Shown one piece after another: positions 43,051-52,566 of a stretch of DNA of 59,082 bases. How positions within the stretch are numbered: position 1 is the stretch's first letter; every line of letters begins with the position of its first letter. The translations under genes and the position numbers were made by a program. This stretch comes from Planctomycetota bacterium (GTDB taxonomy: Bacteria > Planctomycetota > UBA1135 > GCA-002686595): positions 22,456-81,537 of the forward strand of contig NYYZ01000006.1 in assembly GCA_002686945.1 (NCBI GenBank). The letters run 5' to 3'. Below the pieces are notes generated by a model. It searched no databases. It was not told where the DNA came from and saw only the letters and a list, made by a program, of their open reading frames with translations.

Positions 43051-44370
43051 TCATCTGGTGCGAGCGGGGTACCAGTCCCCAATCAATGTACTCAGCTCCT
43101 GGAGCAACTCCGGACGCTTGGATGCGAGATCTACTTTTTCGTGAGGATCGGCCTTGAGATCAAACAACTGCGGGCTGCGGTCTTTGGGCGGGTACTTCAT
43201 CCGTCCCGTTCGACCATTGTAGGTCAGAAGGAGCTTCATCTGATCCTGGATCACCCACCGGTAGAGCAGAGAAGCTCTGGGATCCTGAATGTCGGCTATG
43301 TCATGGGCGAAGGACTCACCAAAGATCACATTTCGCTCGATTGGGCTACCTTCCAGCAGACTTGGAAGCAGATTCAATCCCGGCAAGCTCTTAGGAACAG
43401 CAACCCCAGCCGCCGCCAGAATCGTCGGCGCAATATCGATGCTGCTACACAGCCCTGGCCGCTCTTCCGCCTTCAGCTTGCATGGCCAACGGAACATGAT
43501 CGGCGTGCGCGTGCCCCCTTCATACGGACTTCGCTTCGACCGAGCCGCGTAGCCGCCATTGGGGTGTTGAATCCAACCGTTGTCTGTGACATAAATCACA
43601 AGGGTGTTCTCGGCAACTCCCTTTTCTTCCAGTTGAGCCAGCAACTGGCCGCACGTTTCGTCAAACCACTCGCACATCGCGTAGTAGGCCGCAAGCGCTC
43701 TTGGGCGGCCGGCCTGTTGGTACTTCTGAAGTAGACGCTGCGGTGGATCGTGCGGAGTGTGCGGCAAGAAGGGCGCATACCATAGGAAGAAGGGCTTCTG
43801 ACTTGCGATAGCCAGGTCCATGAACTCGCTGATTGGGTTCAAGCCCTGGCGTCCGATGGTCAGGCCATCGTCCCCGTGCCTGCCACCCTCATGGGGATAG
43901 CCTCGAGTCATGCCGTGGGTGAATCCTCCACGCTGGTAACTTCCTTCCCACCATTTCCCACTCTGAAAGGTCAGGTAACCCTGCCTTGTCAGGGCCCTTG
44001 GCAAGGTGAGGTGTCGGTCCACGTTGGAAATAAGCAACTCGCGTATGGCCTTGCCAGACTTTGCTGCATGAGCCTGATTCTCCTTGGTGTTTGCAGGATC
44101 ATTCCCAGTGATCAGGCTTTGATGCGCATACAGCCCAGTTGCCAAGGTAGTCAGAGAAGGACGACAGAGCGGGGTGGGCACATAACCTCGCCGAAAGACC
44201 ACGCTTTGTTCAGCGAGCTTGTCGATGTTGGGAGTCTGGATTGCGGAATGGCCCATGAAGCCATAGTCAGTCCATGCCTGATCATCAGAGATGATCAAAA
44301 CTATATTGGGGCTCGACTGTGAGAGTTGTGACGGAATCGCCAGGCCCAGCAACAATAGAAGGACAGCCAT
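43051..44370 (-). CDS. Exported sulfatase
   Basis: 439-residue formylglycine-dependent arylsulfatase family member with a signal peptide (MAVLLLLLGLAIPSQLSQS). The metal site is PNIVLIISDDQA (Asp29/30). Cys69 in PLCRPSLTTLATGLYAHQS is the residue to be converted to formylglycine; the motif reads C-R-P-S-L rather than the strict C-x-P-S-R. Later blocks are PFFLWYAPFLPHTPHDPP, VIYVTDNGW and KRSPYEGGTRTPIMFRWP. Sulfatases of this type cleave sulfate esters from polysaccharides in planctomycetes. It is a monocistronic gene; an upstream inverted repeat, TGATGT...ACATCA (about 44416-44437), might be an operator. Confidence 0.9.
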   Translation of the reverse strand: MAVLLLLLGLAIPSQLSQSSPNIVLIISDDQAWTDYGFMGHSAIQTPNIDKLAEQSVVFRRGYVPTPLCRPSLTTLATGLYAHQSLITGNDPANTKENQAHAAKSGKAIRELLISNVDRHLTLPRALTRQGYLTFQSGKWWEGSYQRGGFTHGMTRGYPHEGGRHGDDGLTIGRQGLNPISEFMDLAIASQKPFFLWYAPFLPHTPHDPPQRLLQKYQQAGRPRALAAYYAMCEWFDETCGQLLAQLEEKGVAENTLVIYVTDNGWIQHPNGGYAARSKRSPYEGGTRTPIMFRWPCKLKAEERPGLCSSIDIAPTILAAAGVAVPKSLPGLNLLPSLLEGSPIERNVIFGESFAHDIADIQDPRASLLYRWVIQDQMKLLLTYNGRTGRMKYPPKDRSPQLFDLKADPHEKVDLASKRPELLQELSTLIGDWYPARTR

Positions 44371-44498
44371 TGCTGCAGGCTATCACGGGCGAGCAGAGTG
44401 GAAGTACAAATCGGTGATGTTCTGAATGTCACATCAGATTTCTCTTGGCACAGAAGTCATTGGGCTGAGATACACCCTCTGATCTCCTTCGCAGGGGC

Positions 44499-45689
44499 TC
44501 AATAGGACCTGAACGTGTCCCGGTCCAGACTGCGCCCATGGTGCGCTGCGAGACCCAAAGCCAACCCCAAGGCCAAGAGTGACGCGAGCAGACTGCTGCC
44601 GCCGGCACTGATCAACGGCAAAGGCAAGCCGGTCATAGGCACCAAACCGGTATTTACCGCCACATGAATCACCAGGTGTGAAGCGAACAACAAGGCCACA
44701 CCGCCCACGACAAGGCGACAGAAACGATCCCGTTGGCGTGCGGCAGAGATCATCAACAGAAAAGGCAGCAGGGAATAAAGCAACAAGACTCCTACGCTTC
44801 CAAAGAAGCCAAACTCCTCACCCATCACCGCAAACACGCTGTCGGAATCACGCTCAGGCAAGGTGCGCGCACCATTGGCAACCCCCTGCCCAAGTCCAGT
44901 ACCGGTCCAGCCCCCGTTCCCCAGGGCAGTCCGCGCCTGATAGGCGTGGAAGGCAGGACCGTAGCGACCCTCGATCAAATCAGGCGCTTCGTAGGACGAG
45001 GTCCAAGTGTGAATACGCTCAAGTTGATAGTCCTGGACCAAGCCACTCTTCCAGCCGAGAAAACCAAGGCTCACTGCAACCAAGCAAAGCCCCACCAGAG
45101 ACCGCCAGGGGGCACCGGCCAGATGGAACATGCCGAGCGCAATCGGCAGAAGAGTCAAAGCCGTTCCCAAATCCGGCTGGGCAGCCACCAAGGCCAGGGG
45201 CAAGAGCACTACAGCGATAGGCAGAATCCACTCGCCCCAGTTCTCAAGCCGCCTCCGGGACAGGAGCGAAGACAAGATCAAGACCAAGCCAACCTTGGCC
45301 AACTCGGACGGTTGTAGATCAAAGTGCGGTAGAGGAATCCACCGGCGAGCGTTGTTCCGCTCGACCCCTATGAAATGCAGGGCCAACAACAGAAGGATAC
45401 TCAGCCAGAAGATGCGGTGCGTATTGCGCCTGAGCCAGGAGGGACGCAGCATCAAAGCCAACAGAAGCAGAGGCGCCGCGAAGAGCAGTTTTTCCCGGTG
45501 ACCGGCGAAGCTGACCCCACCAACCGCCCCCAGGGGCTCGGCCGCGTCCATCGCCCCCTGGAAGACGAGGCCCAGGGCAACGATTCCCGCTGCCACGATC
45601 AGAATGTGCCAGTCCACCTCGCGCCAACGAACCCCAGCGGGATCGAACAAGCGCCGGGGTGAAAGAGTGTCTTGAAGCCAGGATCCCAT
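44499..45689 (-). CDS. rodA: Rod-shape SEDS glycosyltransferase RodA
   Basis: 396-residue SEDS peptidoglycan polymerase, partner of PBP2 in the elongasome. From ATG 45689 there are about 10 transmembrane helices. Signature blocks are ARRWIPLPHFDLQPSELAKVGLV, AAQPDLGTALTLLPIAL (with the catalytic-type Asp), GTGLGQGVANGARTLPERDSD and the family end LVPMTGLPLPLISAGGSSLLA. The frame is open upstream to 46175, but that part overlaps PBP2 and is not coding. The start lies 11 bp after the PBP2 stop. Confidence 0.95.
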   Translation of the reverse strand: MGSWLQDTLSPRRLFDPAGVRWREVDWHILIVAAGIVALGLVFQGAMDAAEPLGAVGGVSFAGHREKLLFAAPLLLLALMLRPSWLRRNTHRIFWLSILLLLALHFIGVERNNARRWIPLPHFDLQPSELAKVGLVLILSSLLSRRRLENWGEWILPIAVVLLPLALVAAQPDLGTALTLLPIALGMFHLAGAPWRSLVGLCLVAVSLGFLGWKSGLVQDYQLERIHTWTSSYEAPDLIEGRYGPAFHAYQARTALGNGGWTGTGLGQGVANGARTLPERDSDSVFAVMGEEFGFFGSVGVLLLYSLLPFLLMISAARQRDRFCRLVVGGVALLFASHLVIHVAVNTGLVPMTGLPLPLISAGGSSLLASLLALGLALGLAAHHGRSLDRDTFRSY

Positions 45690-45700
45690 CAGAAGTTCCT

Positions 45701-48700
45701 TCAGCGCTGAATCAGCGCGGCGACCTCCGGGCGCTGCAGAAACTGACCGGCCAGTTGCACTGCCCCGTGACTGGAAGTGGCGGAGGTGTCGTGTACCAAG
45801 AGCACAAACACGAATTGGGGATCTTGCACTGGGAACCAACCAGCAACCCATGCGTGCTTGCGCATGCCCTCCCTCCAGCCACCCTTCCCGTCGGGCACTG
45901 GCCCCTTGCAGATGTCTGCACTGCCGGTCTTGCAGGCAACGCGAAAGCCCAGGGTCCCAGGAGAGATTCCCTTGCCCCGAGCCGATCCACGCAACACCAC
46001 CTGCTCCATCAGACCGCGCACCAGGGCCAGGTTCTGGGGATCGAATCCAAGGGATGTGGGCGGCCGCAACATGGACACGCCCCGGGCTTGACTCACAAAT
46101 GCCATTTTGGGCAACTGACCCGTGGCGATGCCCGCATAAGCACGAGCCATTTGCAGAGGGGTGGCCTGGATGCAAACCAGGCCATTGCCCGCGTACTGAC
46201 GGAAGGCAGCGCTGGCTAGGTCGAGAGGTTCAAGAAAACGCCTGGGCCTGCGGTCCTCCACCAAGCCAACCCGGGGCAGAGGTGACTCCTCATTCAAGCC
46301 CTCAAAAACGCGCACCCCGGTTGGAGTCCCCAACCCAAACCGCCTTGCCAGGTCGCGATGGTCCTGGACCGAGAGATGCTGACCCAACCAAGCAAAGAAA
46401 GCATTGCAGGAATGGGGCAAAGCATCACGCAGGGCCATGTCCCGAATGCGGCCGGAACCAGCAGCCTGGCTGTGCAGGGTGTAGGAGTGCCCCAAGATCG
46501 AACTGCAACGCACCCTGCCGTAACCAGAAGCCTGATCGCGGCCTTCGCGCAGACAGGTCACCAGGGATTCATCCGCGTCAAGCAGGTGCCGGGTTCCTTC
46601 ATCGTCCAACCAGCCGTACTCCATGGCCCAAAGCGCAATCAGTGGCTTGATAGTCGAACCCGGGGGTTGGAAGGTGGGCATGCGCAAGGTGCGCTGTACC
46701 CGATGCAAAAGGCGTTGATCATCTGAGCGCCGATCTTGACCCACAAAGCCTGCTTCTGATTGGGGACGACTGGGCACCGAAGCCGCAGCCAATACCTGAC
46801 CATCCACACGAGCCAAGACCAGGGCCCCCACTGGATCCTGCCACCAATCGGGATCCGCGCTGGAATCAGCGAGGAACGCTGGGCGCTCCAAGACATCCTG
46901 GGCGACGCGCTGAAGATTCACGTCCAGGGTCAAGATCAAGTCCTCCCCATCCACAGGGCTTTGAGACCAGTTGGCACGACGATCCTGTGCGCGTTCCGCC
47001 AACCCGATGGACTCCTGAAAGCCGTGAGAACCTCGCAATTCAAAGTCAAAGTAGCCCTCGATACCGCTGCCTCCGATTTCTTGCGTAGCGTGCAAATTGC
47101 TGCCATACAGCTGGGCCAGTTCAACAAAGTCCCCCTGCTTGCGGTCCAGAGCCGCCTGCAGTTCTCGCGCCCTTGCCAGGTCATCCTTCTCGCGGAGCAC
47201 GCGTACCATGGACGGAGAACGCAGGGAGCCAATCAAGCGTTGAAAAAGAGGCTGGGGTTCCAGTTCCACATCCGAGCCCAAGGCACGAACCTGACCGGAA
47301 TCGAACTCGCGCCAATGTCGCTCATACCGCATGCTGACTCGGAATCCCGCGTGTTGCTCCGTGAACCGCGTAATCGCCTCCACCAGTGAATAGGGCGGTC
47401 GCTTGAGCAGACGCCGGGGCCGGAGGGACTGGTCCTTGAGCAAGTGGTCTCGGAGTTCGAGAGCTTCGGCCACGCGCTTCGGAGCCAGCGCCCAGGCTGT
47501 GTCGCGAGAACCCAAAGTCCCGTACACCCTCTCTTGAATCGCCCGATCAAAGCGACCCAGCAGGATCTCGATGGGCTCCAATTCCCCCGGGGACCACTCT
47601 TCCCGACGTCGACTTGCGAGGTCGATCAGTGCGCCAGTACATCCGGTGGAGCCCGCGTGATCGTCCAACCCCAATGCTTGAGCCAATAGGGCCTCCTGCT
47701 CGCCCCAAAGCACCCGCCCACCGCCGGGTCTGGTACGACTTTGAAAGTCATCGGGCAGTCGTAGTTCCCGCACTACCTGGGTCTGGAAGGGGAACAGGGG
47801 CTGCGTGTCTCCAGACAACTCAGGTGGAGCCTCCAGAACACTCTGCAACTCATCCAAGGGCAGGAGGGAGTCAACAGCGCGCCAATCCAGCACTTCCCCG
47901 GCCCCTTTGTTCGCAGAGACACGGGCAAAAGGACGCAACAGTTCATCCAACACCCGGTCCGCCAAGCCACGCCCAGGGTTCTGCTCCCGGGCCACCTGCA
48001 GGCGCGAGTAAACGCGACCAGCCAGCATCCTGAAACCAGGAGAAGACAAACCATCCGATCCTCCACTCCGGGCACCTCGATCCGAGCTCCACTGGGCCAA
48101 GCGAGCCTGATCCCAAACCAGCGCACGCCCCAGCCATCGAAGATCCAGACGGTCCAGGTTGTCGCTGGAGAGGCGCATGGCTGAGAATCCCGTTGCGCTG
48201 CTGAACAGGTCATCAGCCACTGCATCCTCAACCTCGCGGCGAATAACCTCAAGTCGCCCAAGCAACTCGTCGTAGCACTCCATTCGGTCGTTGGACTCAA
48301 CAGACAGCACCACCGCTAGATCGATCAGGCGCTCCCGGGCTGCGGCGATTTCACGCACCCACTCTTCCAGGAATTCCACGCGGGCCTCATCAGGTCCCAA
48401 GGCCCCCAGAGCGGGGCGCACCAGGGCGCTGCGGGTCAAGAAGTCGAGAGCACCCCATCGTTCGCTTTCCTTCTTACGCAGCAGGTATGCCTCGCGCCGG
48501 GTCAAACCCAAGAGACTCTGCAGATAGAATCGAGCATCCCCCGCCCGGGTGCGGCGCCAATTCTGGCGGGCGAGTCGTTCGCGATCATCAGAGTTCATGC
48601 CCAGTTCCTCAATGCGCACGCTCTTCAAAGGCAACCCACCACCGGCTGCAAAACCATCCAGGTCATCGGGGGTCAAAGCAACCAATTCCAAGGCCCAGGG

Positions 48701-49036
48701 CATCAGGTTCGCATCCGCCTCAGCCAAGGAAACTGGTCTCCCCAAGAGTTGCGACCGCGCTTGAGCAATCGCCCCCAGGGGATGCTCGCGCCGGAATTCG
48801 CGCCAGACGAACTCCAGCACATAGTCCTCTCGGTCCTCCACGACCACCTTCCCCGAACGATCCAAGATGCGACCGCGCCTGGCAGGCAGAACGCGGCTGC
48901 TGCGTACAAGACCCAGGGCCTCGCGTGCCCAGAGCTTGTGTTCAGTGACCTGCACCTCGTAGAGGCGCAGCACCAAGGCGACCATGGCCAGGGCAAGTAC
49001 TGCCATGGGCGCACCAAAGCGACGCCAATTGTTCAT
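45701..49036 (-). CDS. mrdA: Penicillin-binding protein 2, unusually long
   Basis: Class B transpeptidase of the elongasome. One N-terminal membrane helix (PMAVLALAMVALVLRLYEVQV) is followed by SRVLPARRGRILDRSGKVV, the usual dimerisation-domain start. The transpeptidase domain is C-terminal: PPGSTIKP (Ser-x-x-Lys, about residue 793), SCNAFF (SxN, about 875) and CKTGSAD (KTG, about 1035). Active-site motifs are intact. At 1111 residues it is 450-500 longer than typical PBP2; the excess is a charged, Leu/Arg-rich helical stretch at about residues 150-640. The start overlaps the mreD stop (ATGA). Gene order mreB-mreC-mreD-PBP2-rodA supports the role. Confidence 0.92.
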   Translation of the reverse strand: MNNWRRFGAPMAVLALAMVALVLRLYEVQVTEHKLWAREALGLVRSSRVLPARRGRILDRSGKVVVEDREDYVLEFVWREFRREHPLGAIAQARSQLLGRPVSLAEADANLMPWALELVALTPDDLDGFAAGGGLPLKSVRIEELGMNSDDRERLARQNWRRTRAGDARFYLQSLLGLTRREAYLLRKKESERWGALDFLTRSALVRPALGALGPDEARVEFLEEWVREIAAARERLIDLAVVLSVESNDRMECYDELLGRLEVIRREVEDAVADDLFSSATGFSAMRLSSDNLDRLDLRWLGRALVWDQARLAQWSSDRGARSGGSDGLSSPGFRMLAGRVYSRLQVAREQNPGRGLADRVLDELLRPFARVSANKGAGEVLDWRAVDSLLPLDELQSVLEAPPELSGDTQPLFPFQTQVVRELRLPDDFQSRTRPGGGRVLWGEQEALLAQALGLDDHAGSTGCTGALIDLASRRREEWSPGELEPIEILLGRFDRAIQERVYGTLGSRDTAWALAPKRVAEALELRDHLLKDQSLRPRRLLKRPPYSLVEAITRFTEQHAGFRVSMRYERHWREFDSGQVRALGSDVELEPQPLFQRLIGSLRSPSMVRVLREKDDLARARELQAALDRKQGDFVELAQLYGSNLHATQEIGGSGIEGYFDFELRGSHGFQESIGLAERAQDRRANWSQSPVDGEDLILTLDVNLQRVAQDVLERPAFLADSSADPDWWQDPVGALVLARVDGQVLAAASVPSRPQSEAGFVGQDRRSDDQRLLHRVQRTLRMPTFQPPGSTIKPLIALWAMEYGWLDDEGTRHLLDADESLVTCLREGRDQASGYGRVRCSSILGHSYTLHSQAAGSGRIRDMALRDALPHSCNAFFAWLGQHLSVQDHRDLARRFGLGTPTGVRVFEGLNEESPLPRVGLVEDRRPRRFLEPLDLASAAFRQYAGNGLVCIQATPLQMARAYAGIATGQLPKMAFVSQARGVSMLRPPTSLGFDPQNLALVRGLMEQVVLRGSARGKGISPGTLGFRVACKTGSADICKGPVPDGKGGWREGMRKHAWVAGWFPVQDPQFVFVLLVHDTSATSSHGAVQLAGQFLQRPEVAALIQR

Positions 49037-49557
49037 GCTGGCCTCCTGAGGGGTGCGAGGCCAGGCAAATGAACGAACACGGGCCCCAGCAGAAGGGCGC
49101 AGAGACCCGTCGCAGCAGCGCTCGTGAAAACTCCCGCCAAGAGTTCGAGCGCCTCCCCTCCACCATACTGATCCCAGCTACCGGCGCGGAACCCTCCCGC
49201 CAGAAGCACCCAACTGCCCATCAATAGAGCTGCCCCAAACGCCGCTCCTGCCCGGGCAAACATCTGGTCGGCATCAAAGGTGTGTGCCACCGAGCGCGCC
49301 AGCAGGAATCCCATCCACCCACCGGCCAGAAGCGCTGCGGGGGGCTCCAGGGAAAACGCCAGCCGAGTGGACACGAGACAAAAAACCAGGCCCAAGGATG
49401 ACGAATAGCCCGAGCGCATGACCAGGCTGGCAAGCAACACCAATCCCAGGTCCGGAGTCCAGATCCCCAGGCTACGCTGCAACCAAACCTGGCTCGCGGT
49501 GAGCCATGCGCACCAGGCGAAGCACAGGATCCAAGCCGCCTTCGCTCCGAACCTCAT
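49033..49557 (-). CDS. mreD: Rod shape-determining membrane protein MreD-like
   Basis: 174-residue hydrophobic protein with five or six predicted helices (AWILCFAWCAWLTASQVWL, LGLVLLASLVMRSGYSSSLG, GAALLMGSWVLLAGGF, AAATGLCALLLGPVFV). MreD diverges fast, so the call rests on size, topology and its place between mreC and PBP2. ATG 49557 overlaps the mreC stop by four bases, which decides against the longer frame starting at 49791. Confidence 0.8.
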   Translation of the reverse strand: MRFGAKAAWILCFAWCAWLTASQVWLQRSLGIWTPDLGLVLLASLVMRSGYSSSLGLVFCLVSTRLAFSLEPPAALLAGGWMGFLLARSVAHTFDADQMFARAGAAFGAALLMGSWVLLAGGFRAGSWDQYGGGEALELLAGVFTSAAATGLCALLLGPVFVHLPGLAPLRRPA

Positions 49558-50933
49558 TGACTCGCCTCCCAATTGATGAAGACGCGCAATCGGCCAGGAA
49601 GAGCCGCGCTGGCCGGAGGACTCTCCAGCTCCACCCCCGGAACAGTCACAGTCAGGACGTGCGGCCCATCCCCCGAGGGCAAGGCTGCCTGCCCCAGCAA
49701 GAGCCCACCAGGGACACCCGCCTCTCCCGCCAGGGTCCAAAGCTGAACCTCCTCGTTCTGGTTCCCTGTCCAGGCCCGCTCCCCGGGCCAAGCAAACGCA
49801 CGCCGCCCTTCATCATCGAGCCCCAAGGAAACGATGCGCCCGAGCACAAAAGGTCTGGCTTCCAGATCACCTTCCCGCACGGCCAGCACATTGACCGAAC
49901 AACCTGGGTCCTCGATTCGCCGGACCATTGCATTCAGCGGAGCTGCGCGAATCACCCTCCCCACAAAGCGTTGACCATCCGCAACCGCGGCCCCCGAGCG
50001 CAAGCCGCTCAAGCTGCCAGCCAAGAGTGGGAAACCTACTCGCTGACCATCGGCCAACAACATGCCGCGACGCACAGAAACCCACTCCCCCGCTGCGGAC
50101 GGAACGAGCGCAACCGCTGGCTCGGTGCTACGCGAAAGAACCAGTACCCGAGCCAATCCCGCCTCGTGATCCACCAAGGGCTCTAGTCCCGCCACCCGCT
50201 GGCCCCCGCGCACGGGATCGGGTTCCAGGGCCACCCTACCCAACTGCCAACCGTTGGCCACCGACAGCAAGGGATCAGGGTCATCGAGCAAGACCATGCC
50301 CCGGGTGAGCCCCTCGTCTTGGGGATTGTGAACCGCAAGGTACCAGTGATCCTGTCTGGCAGCGGATTGAATGCCTCCCACCACAAGCCTGGGAGAAACC
50401 TCCTTCTCGCCACCGACCAGACCACTGACACGCGCATTACGGGAGGTAAGCAACCTCACCTCCCCCAGGTGTCCCGCACGACCGCTGGCGCGAGCCGAAG
50501 GAATGCGGGTCAAACTGCCCAAGAACACATCCCCGAACACCACGGCGGAGCCTCGCTGCAAACCCCTCGGGTCCGCCAACAAGACCTGCAGGGCATCCGG
50601 CCGATCCGTGGGCCGCGCCAGTACCTCGGCCTCAACCGCACGCACGCCCAAGGGCAGGGTCAACTCTTGGGGTTGTGCCGCGCGACTCATGCGTTCGGCA
50701 AGATCCAATGCGAGTTCACCCTCCCGCCGCCGAAGGACCACATCTGGAGGATCTTGCGCACCTAGGGTCGCCAGGCCCGGACCAGCCAGATCCAGAGCCA
50801 CCCGGGCAGGCGACAAGAGCACTAGCAGGATCCGGTCCAAGACCGGAATCGTACTCAGGGAACCGCCCAGCAGGACCAGGAGAGCAAGGGCCTCCAGCGC
50901 GCGAGTCCTTCGTGATCGGGACACGCTCCTCAT
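49554..50933 (-). CDS. mreC: Cell shape protein MreC-like
   Basis: 459 residues, longer than usual MreC (~280-330). It has one N-terminal membrane helix (ALEALALLVLLGGSLSTIPVL), then a helical region (RRREGELALDLAERMSRAAQ) and an extended beta-rich periplasmic part with repeated small-barrel segments: VSVRRGMLLADGQRVGFPL, SGLRSGAAVADGQRFVGRVI and VTVPGVELESP. Assignment relies on order after mreB (11-bp gap) and overlap with mreD; the sequence itself is only weakly MreC-like. It links MreB filaments to PBP2 and RodA in known elongasomes. Confidence 0.75.
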   Translation of the reverse strand: MRSVSRSRRTRALEALALLVLLGGSLSTIPVLDRILLVLLSPARVALDLAGPGLATLGAQDPPDVVLRRREGELALDLAERMSRAAQPQELTLPLGVRAVEAEVLARPTDRPDALQVLLADPRGLQRGSAVVFGDVFLGSLTRIPSARASGRAGHLGEVRLLTSRNARVSGLVGGEKEVSPRLVVGGIQSAARQDHWYLAVHNPQDEGLTRGMVLLDDPDPLLSVANGWQLGRVALEPDPVRGGQRVAGLEPLVDHEAGLARVLVLSRSTEPAVALVPSAAGEWVSVRRGMLLADGQRVGFPLLAGSLSGLRSGAAVADGQRFVGRVIRAAPLNAMVRRIEDPGCSVNVLAVREGDLEARPFVLGRIVSLGLDDEGRRAFAWPGERAWTGNQNEEVQLWTLAGEAGVPGGLLLGQAALPSGDGPHVLTVTVPGVELESPPASAALPGRLRVFINWEASQ

Positions 50934-50944
50934 GCCCGCAGCAA

Positions 50945-52009
50945 TCAGTCGATTTCTTCGGCGGCCAGGACCTTGCTGAACACGTCGAGCTTGTCGAGGA
51001 AAATACCCGTACCACGAGCCACTGCAGAAAGAGGCTCGTCCCCTACGCGCACGCGCAGACCCAGATGATCTCCAATGGCCTCGGGCAATCCATAGAGCAA
51101 ACCGCCACCGCCCACCATGGTGATGCCTGCGTCGTAGAGGTCCGCCGCAATTTCAGGAGGCGCCTCCTCAAGGATGCCGCGGATCGCTTCACAAATCAGG
51201 CGCACGGGATGAGCCAGAGCATCGCGAATTTCCAAGGAGGTTATCACCGCCTTGCGGGGCAACCCTGAAACCGCATCGCGACCGCCCACTTCCATGGACA
51301 ATTCCTGCTTCATCGACCAAGCCGATCCGATATTGAGCTTGAGTCTCTCTGCGGACTGCTCACCGATCAACAGATTGTGATGACGACGTACATAGGAAAC
51401 GATGGCCTCGTCCATGTCATCGCCGGCAACCCGCAGTGAGGTAGATACCACCGCCCCCGCCAGGGACAGGACCGCGATTTCGGTTGTGCCCCCACCGATG
51501 TCTACCACCAAAGTACCGCGGGCCTCAGTAACCGGCATGTCGCAGCCGATGCCCGCCGCCATAGGCTCGTCAATCAGATACACGCGACGCGCTCCCGCGC
51601 GCTCGGCGGAATGGATCACGGCGCGCCGCTCCACTGGAGTGATGCCCACGGGAACCGCAATCACCACCTGGGGCTTGACCCAATGTCGGCCCTCGTGCAC
51701 TTTGGTGATGAAGTAGCGCAACATCTTCTCAGTCACATCGAAGTCAGCGATCACCCCATGCTGGAGGGGGCGAATGGCTTCAATGCCGCCCGGGGTCTTG
51801 CCCAACATGGCCTTGGCTGTGTTACCCACTGCCATGCCGTCGAGCAGGATTTCCTTGGTTCCTGACTTGACCGCCACCACGCTTGGCTCATTGAGGATGA
51901 TGCCGCGTCCCTTGACGCAGACCAGCGTGTTTGCGGTGCCAAGGTCAATGCCCATATCGACCGACATGTGCCCGAAGGCCCATTCCATCGGCTTGAAGAA
52001 ATTCATCAT
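50945..52009 (-). CDS. mreB: Actin-like cell shape protein MreB
   Basis: 354-residue bacterial actin forming membrane-bound filaments that guide wall synthesis. Family blocks are MGIDLGTANTLVCVKGRGIILNEPS (phosphate 1 loop, read in two parts), FITKVHEGRHW, VVIAVPVGITPVERRAV, LIDEPMAAGIGCDMPV, VVDIGGGTTEIAVLSL (phosphate 2) and TMVGGGGLLYGLPEAI. The start is the first of two consecutive ATGs (52009); the frame is open further upstream, but that part is not MreB-like and crosses the terminator. It is the first gene of the mre cluster. Confidence 0.97.
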   Translation of the reverse strand: MMNFFKPMEWAFGHMSVDMGIDLGTANTLVCVKGRGIILNEPSVVAVKSGTKEILLDGMAVGNTAKAMLGKTPGGIEAIRPLQHGVIADFDVTEKMLRYFITKVHEGRHWVKPQVVIAVPVGITPVERRAVIHSAERAGARRVYLIDEPMAAGIGCDMPVTEARGTLVVDIGGGTTEIAVLSLAGAVVSTSLRVAGDDMDEAIVSYVRRHHNLLIGEQSAERLKLNIGSAWSMKQELSMEVGGRDAVSGLPRKAVITSLEIRDALAHPVRLICEAIRGILEEAPPEIAADLYDAGITMVGGGGLLYGLPEAIGDHLGLRVRVGDEPLSAVARGTGIFLDKLDVFSKVLAAEEID

Positions 52010-52308
52010 GTTGCCCGGGTTCCCCCCGTTCGAAAACAGCGTTGTCTGAGCGGCCTCGGTGCGGTGACGCCTGCCCTGAGTCGAGCATAGGAACGGGAAG
52101 TGACCGATCCAAGCTTCGGGTAGGAGCAATTCGGGAGAGAATTTCCCTTCCCATGGGGTCCCGCAGCGAGGATTCAAACCTTCCCGGGAGCAAGAAATCA
52201 GGCGCGCTGGCCCCACAGACCAAAGAAACCGGGGCAGGCCGCTCAGCGGTCTGCCCCGGTTGCTGTGGATTTGATAACTAGTGGAGCCCCAATAGCGGGG
52301 CCCAACAC
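52010..52308 (-). promoter_or_regulatory. mreB upstream region containing a terminator
   Basis: Noncoding 299 bp. The half near 52309 carries the terminator at 52227-52261. The remaining ~215 bp should hold the mreB promoter and a leader, but I cannot name a convincing -35/-10 pair. No tRNA or other RNA gene was recognised. Confidence 0.5.
52227..52261 (-). terminator. Strong intrinsic terminator
   Basis: An 11-bp perfect stem AACCGGGGCAG/CTGCCCCGGTT (52227-52237 and 52251-52261) continues through a G-T pair into CCGC/GCGG with a 3-base loop. On the minus strand the arm ends in GGTTTCTTTGG, giving a short U-rich tail. It ends transcripts from the small membrane protein gene (stop at 52309) and insulates mreB. 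Confidence 0.85.
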
Positions 52309-52548
52309 TCACTCAGTGCCGCTTGTGGTGGCACTGTCCTTGAAGAACATGCCCTCGCCATAAGACCCGCGGGCCTGGTCAAGCATCACAAATGCTGCCA
52401 ACAGGACCAGGGTAGTCACGATGATGACCGCCTCGGGCATGGTCATGCCGGACTCTTCTTCTACGATCTCCACGGCCGCGGCCTTGGATTTGCGGGAGGT
52501 CGAGCGTGCTGATTGCCCGCCTGCAGCTGATTTACGGGGACGTGCCAT
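52309..52548 (-). CDS. Small single-pass membrane protein
   Basis: 79 residues: a basic, Ser/Ala/Lys-rich N-terminus (residues 1-28), an acidic patch (EIVEEESG), one membrane helix (PEAVIIVTTLVLLAAFVML) and a short polar C-terminus. I recognise no family. AGGAG at 52555-52559 with 6-base spacing supports ATG 52548. It follows the coiled-coil gene by 18 bp and precedes a terminator, so the two form a unit beside the mre cluster. A topology of cytoplasmic basic tail and outside C-terminus is likely. Confidence 0.72.
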   Translation of the reverse strand: MARPRKSAAGGQSARSTSRKSKAAAVEIVEEESGMTMPEAVIIVTTLVLLAAFVMLDQARGSYGEGMFFKDSATTSGTE

Positions 52549-52566
52549 AAGTAACTCCTGTTGGGC

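Noticed and set aside
44499-46175. A 558-residue version of RodA starting inside the PBP2 gene.
   Set aside because: The first ~160 residues are out of frame with PBP2 and not SEDS-like; ATG 45689 gives a normal RodA.
52168-52190. GGTTTGAATCC-like sequence upstream of mreB as a tRNA T-loop.
   Set aside because: The flanking bases do not pair as a 5-bp T-stem and no other tRNA arm is present.
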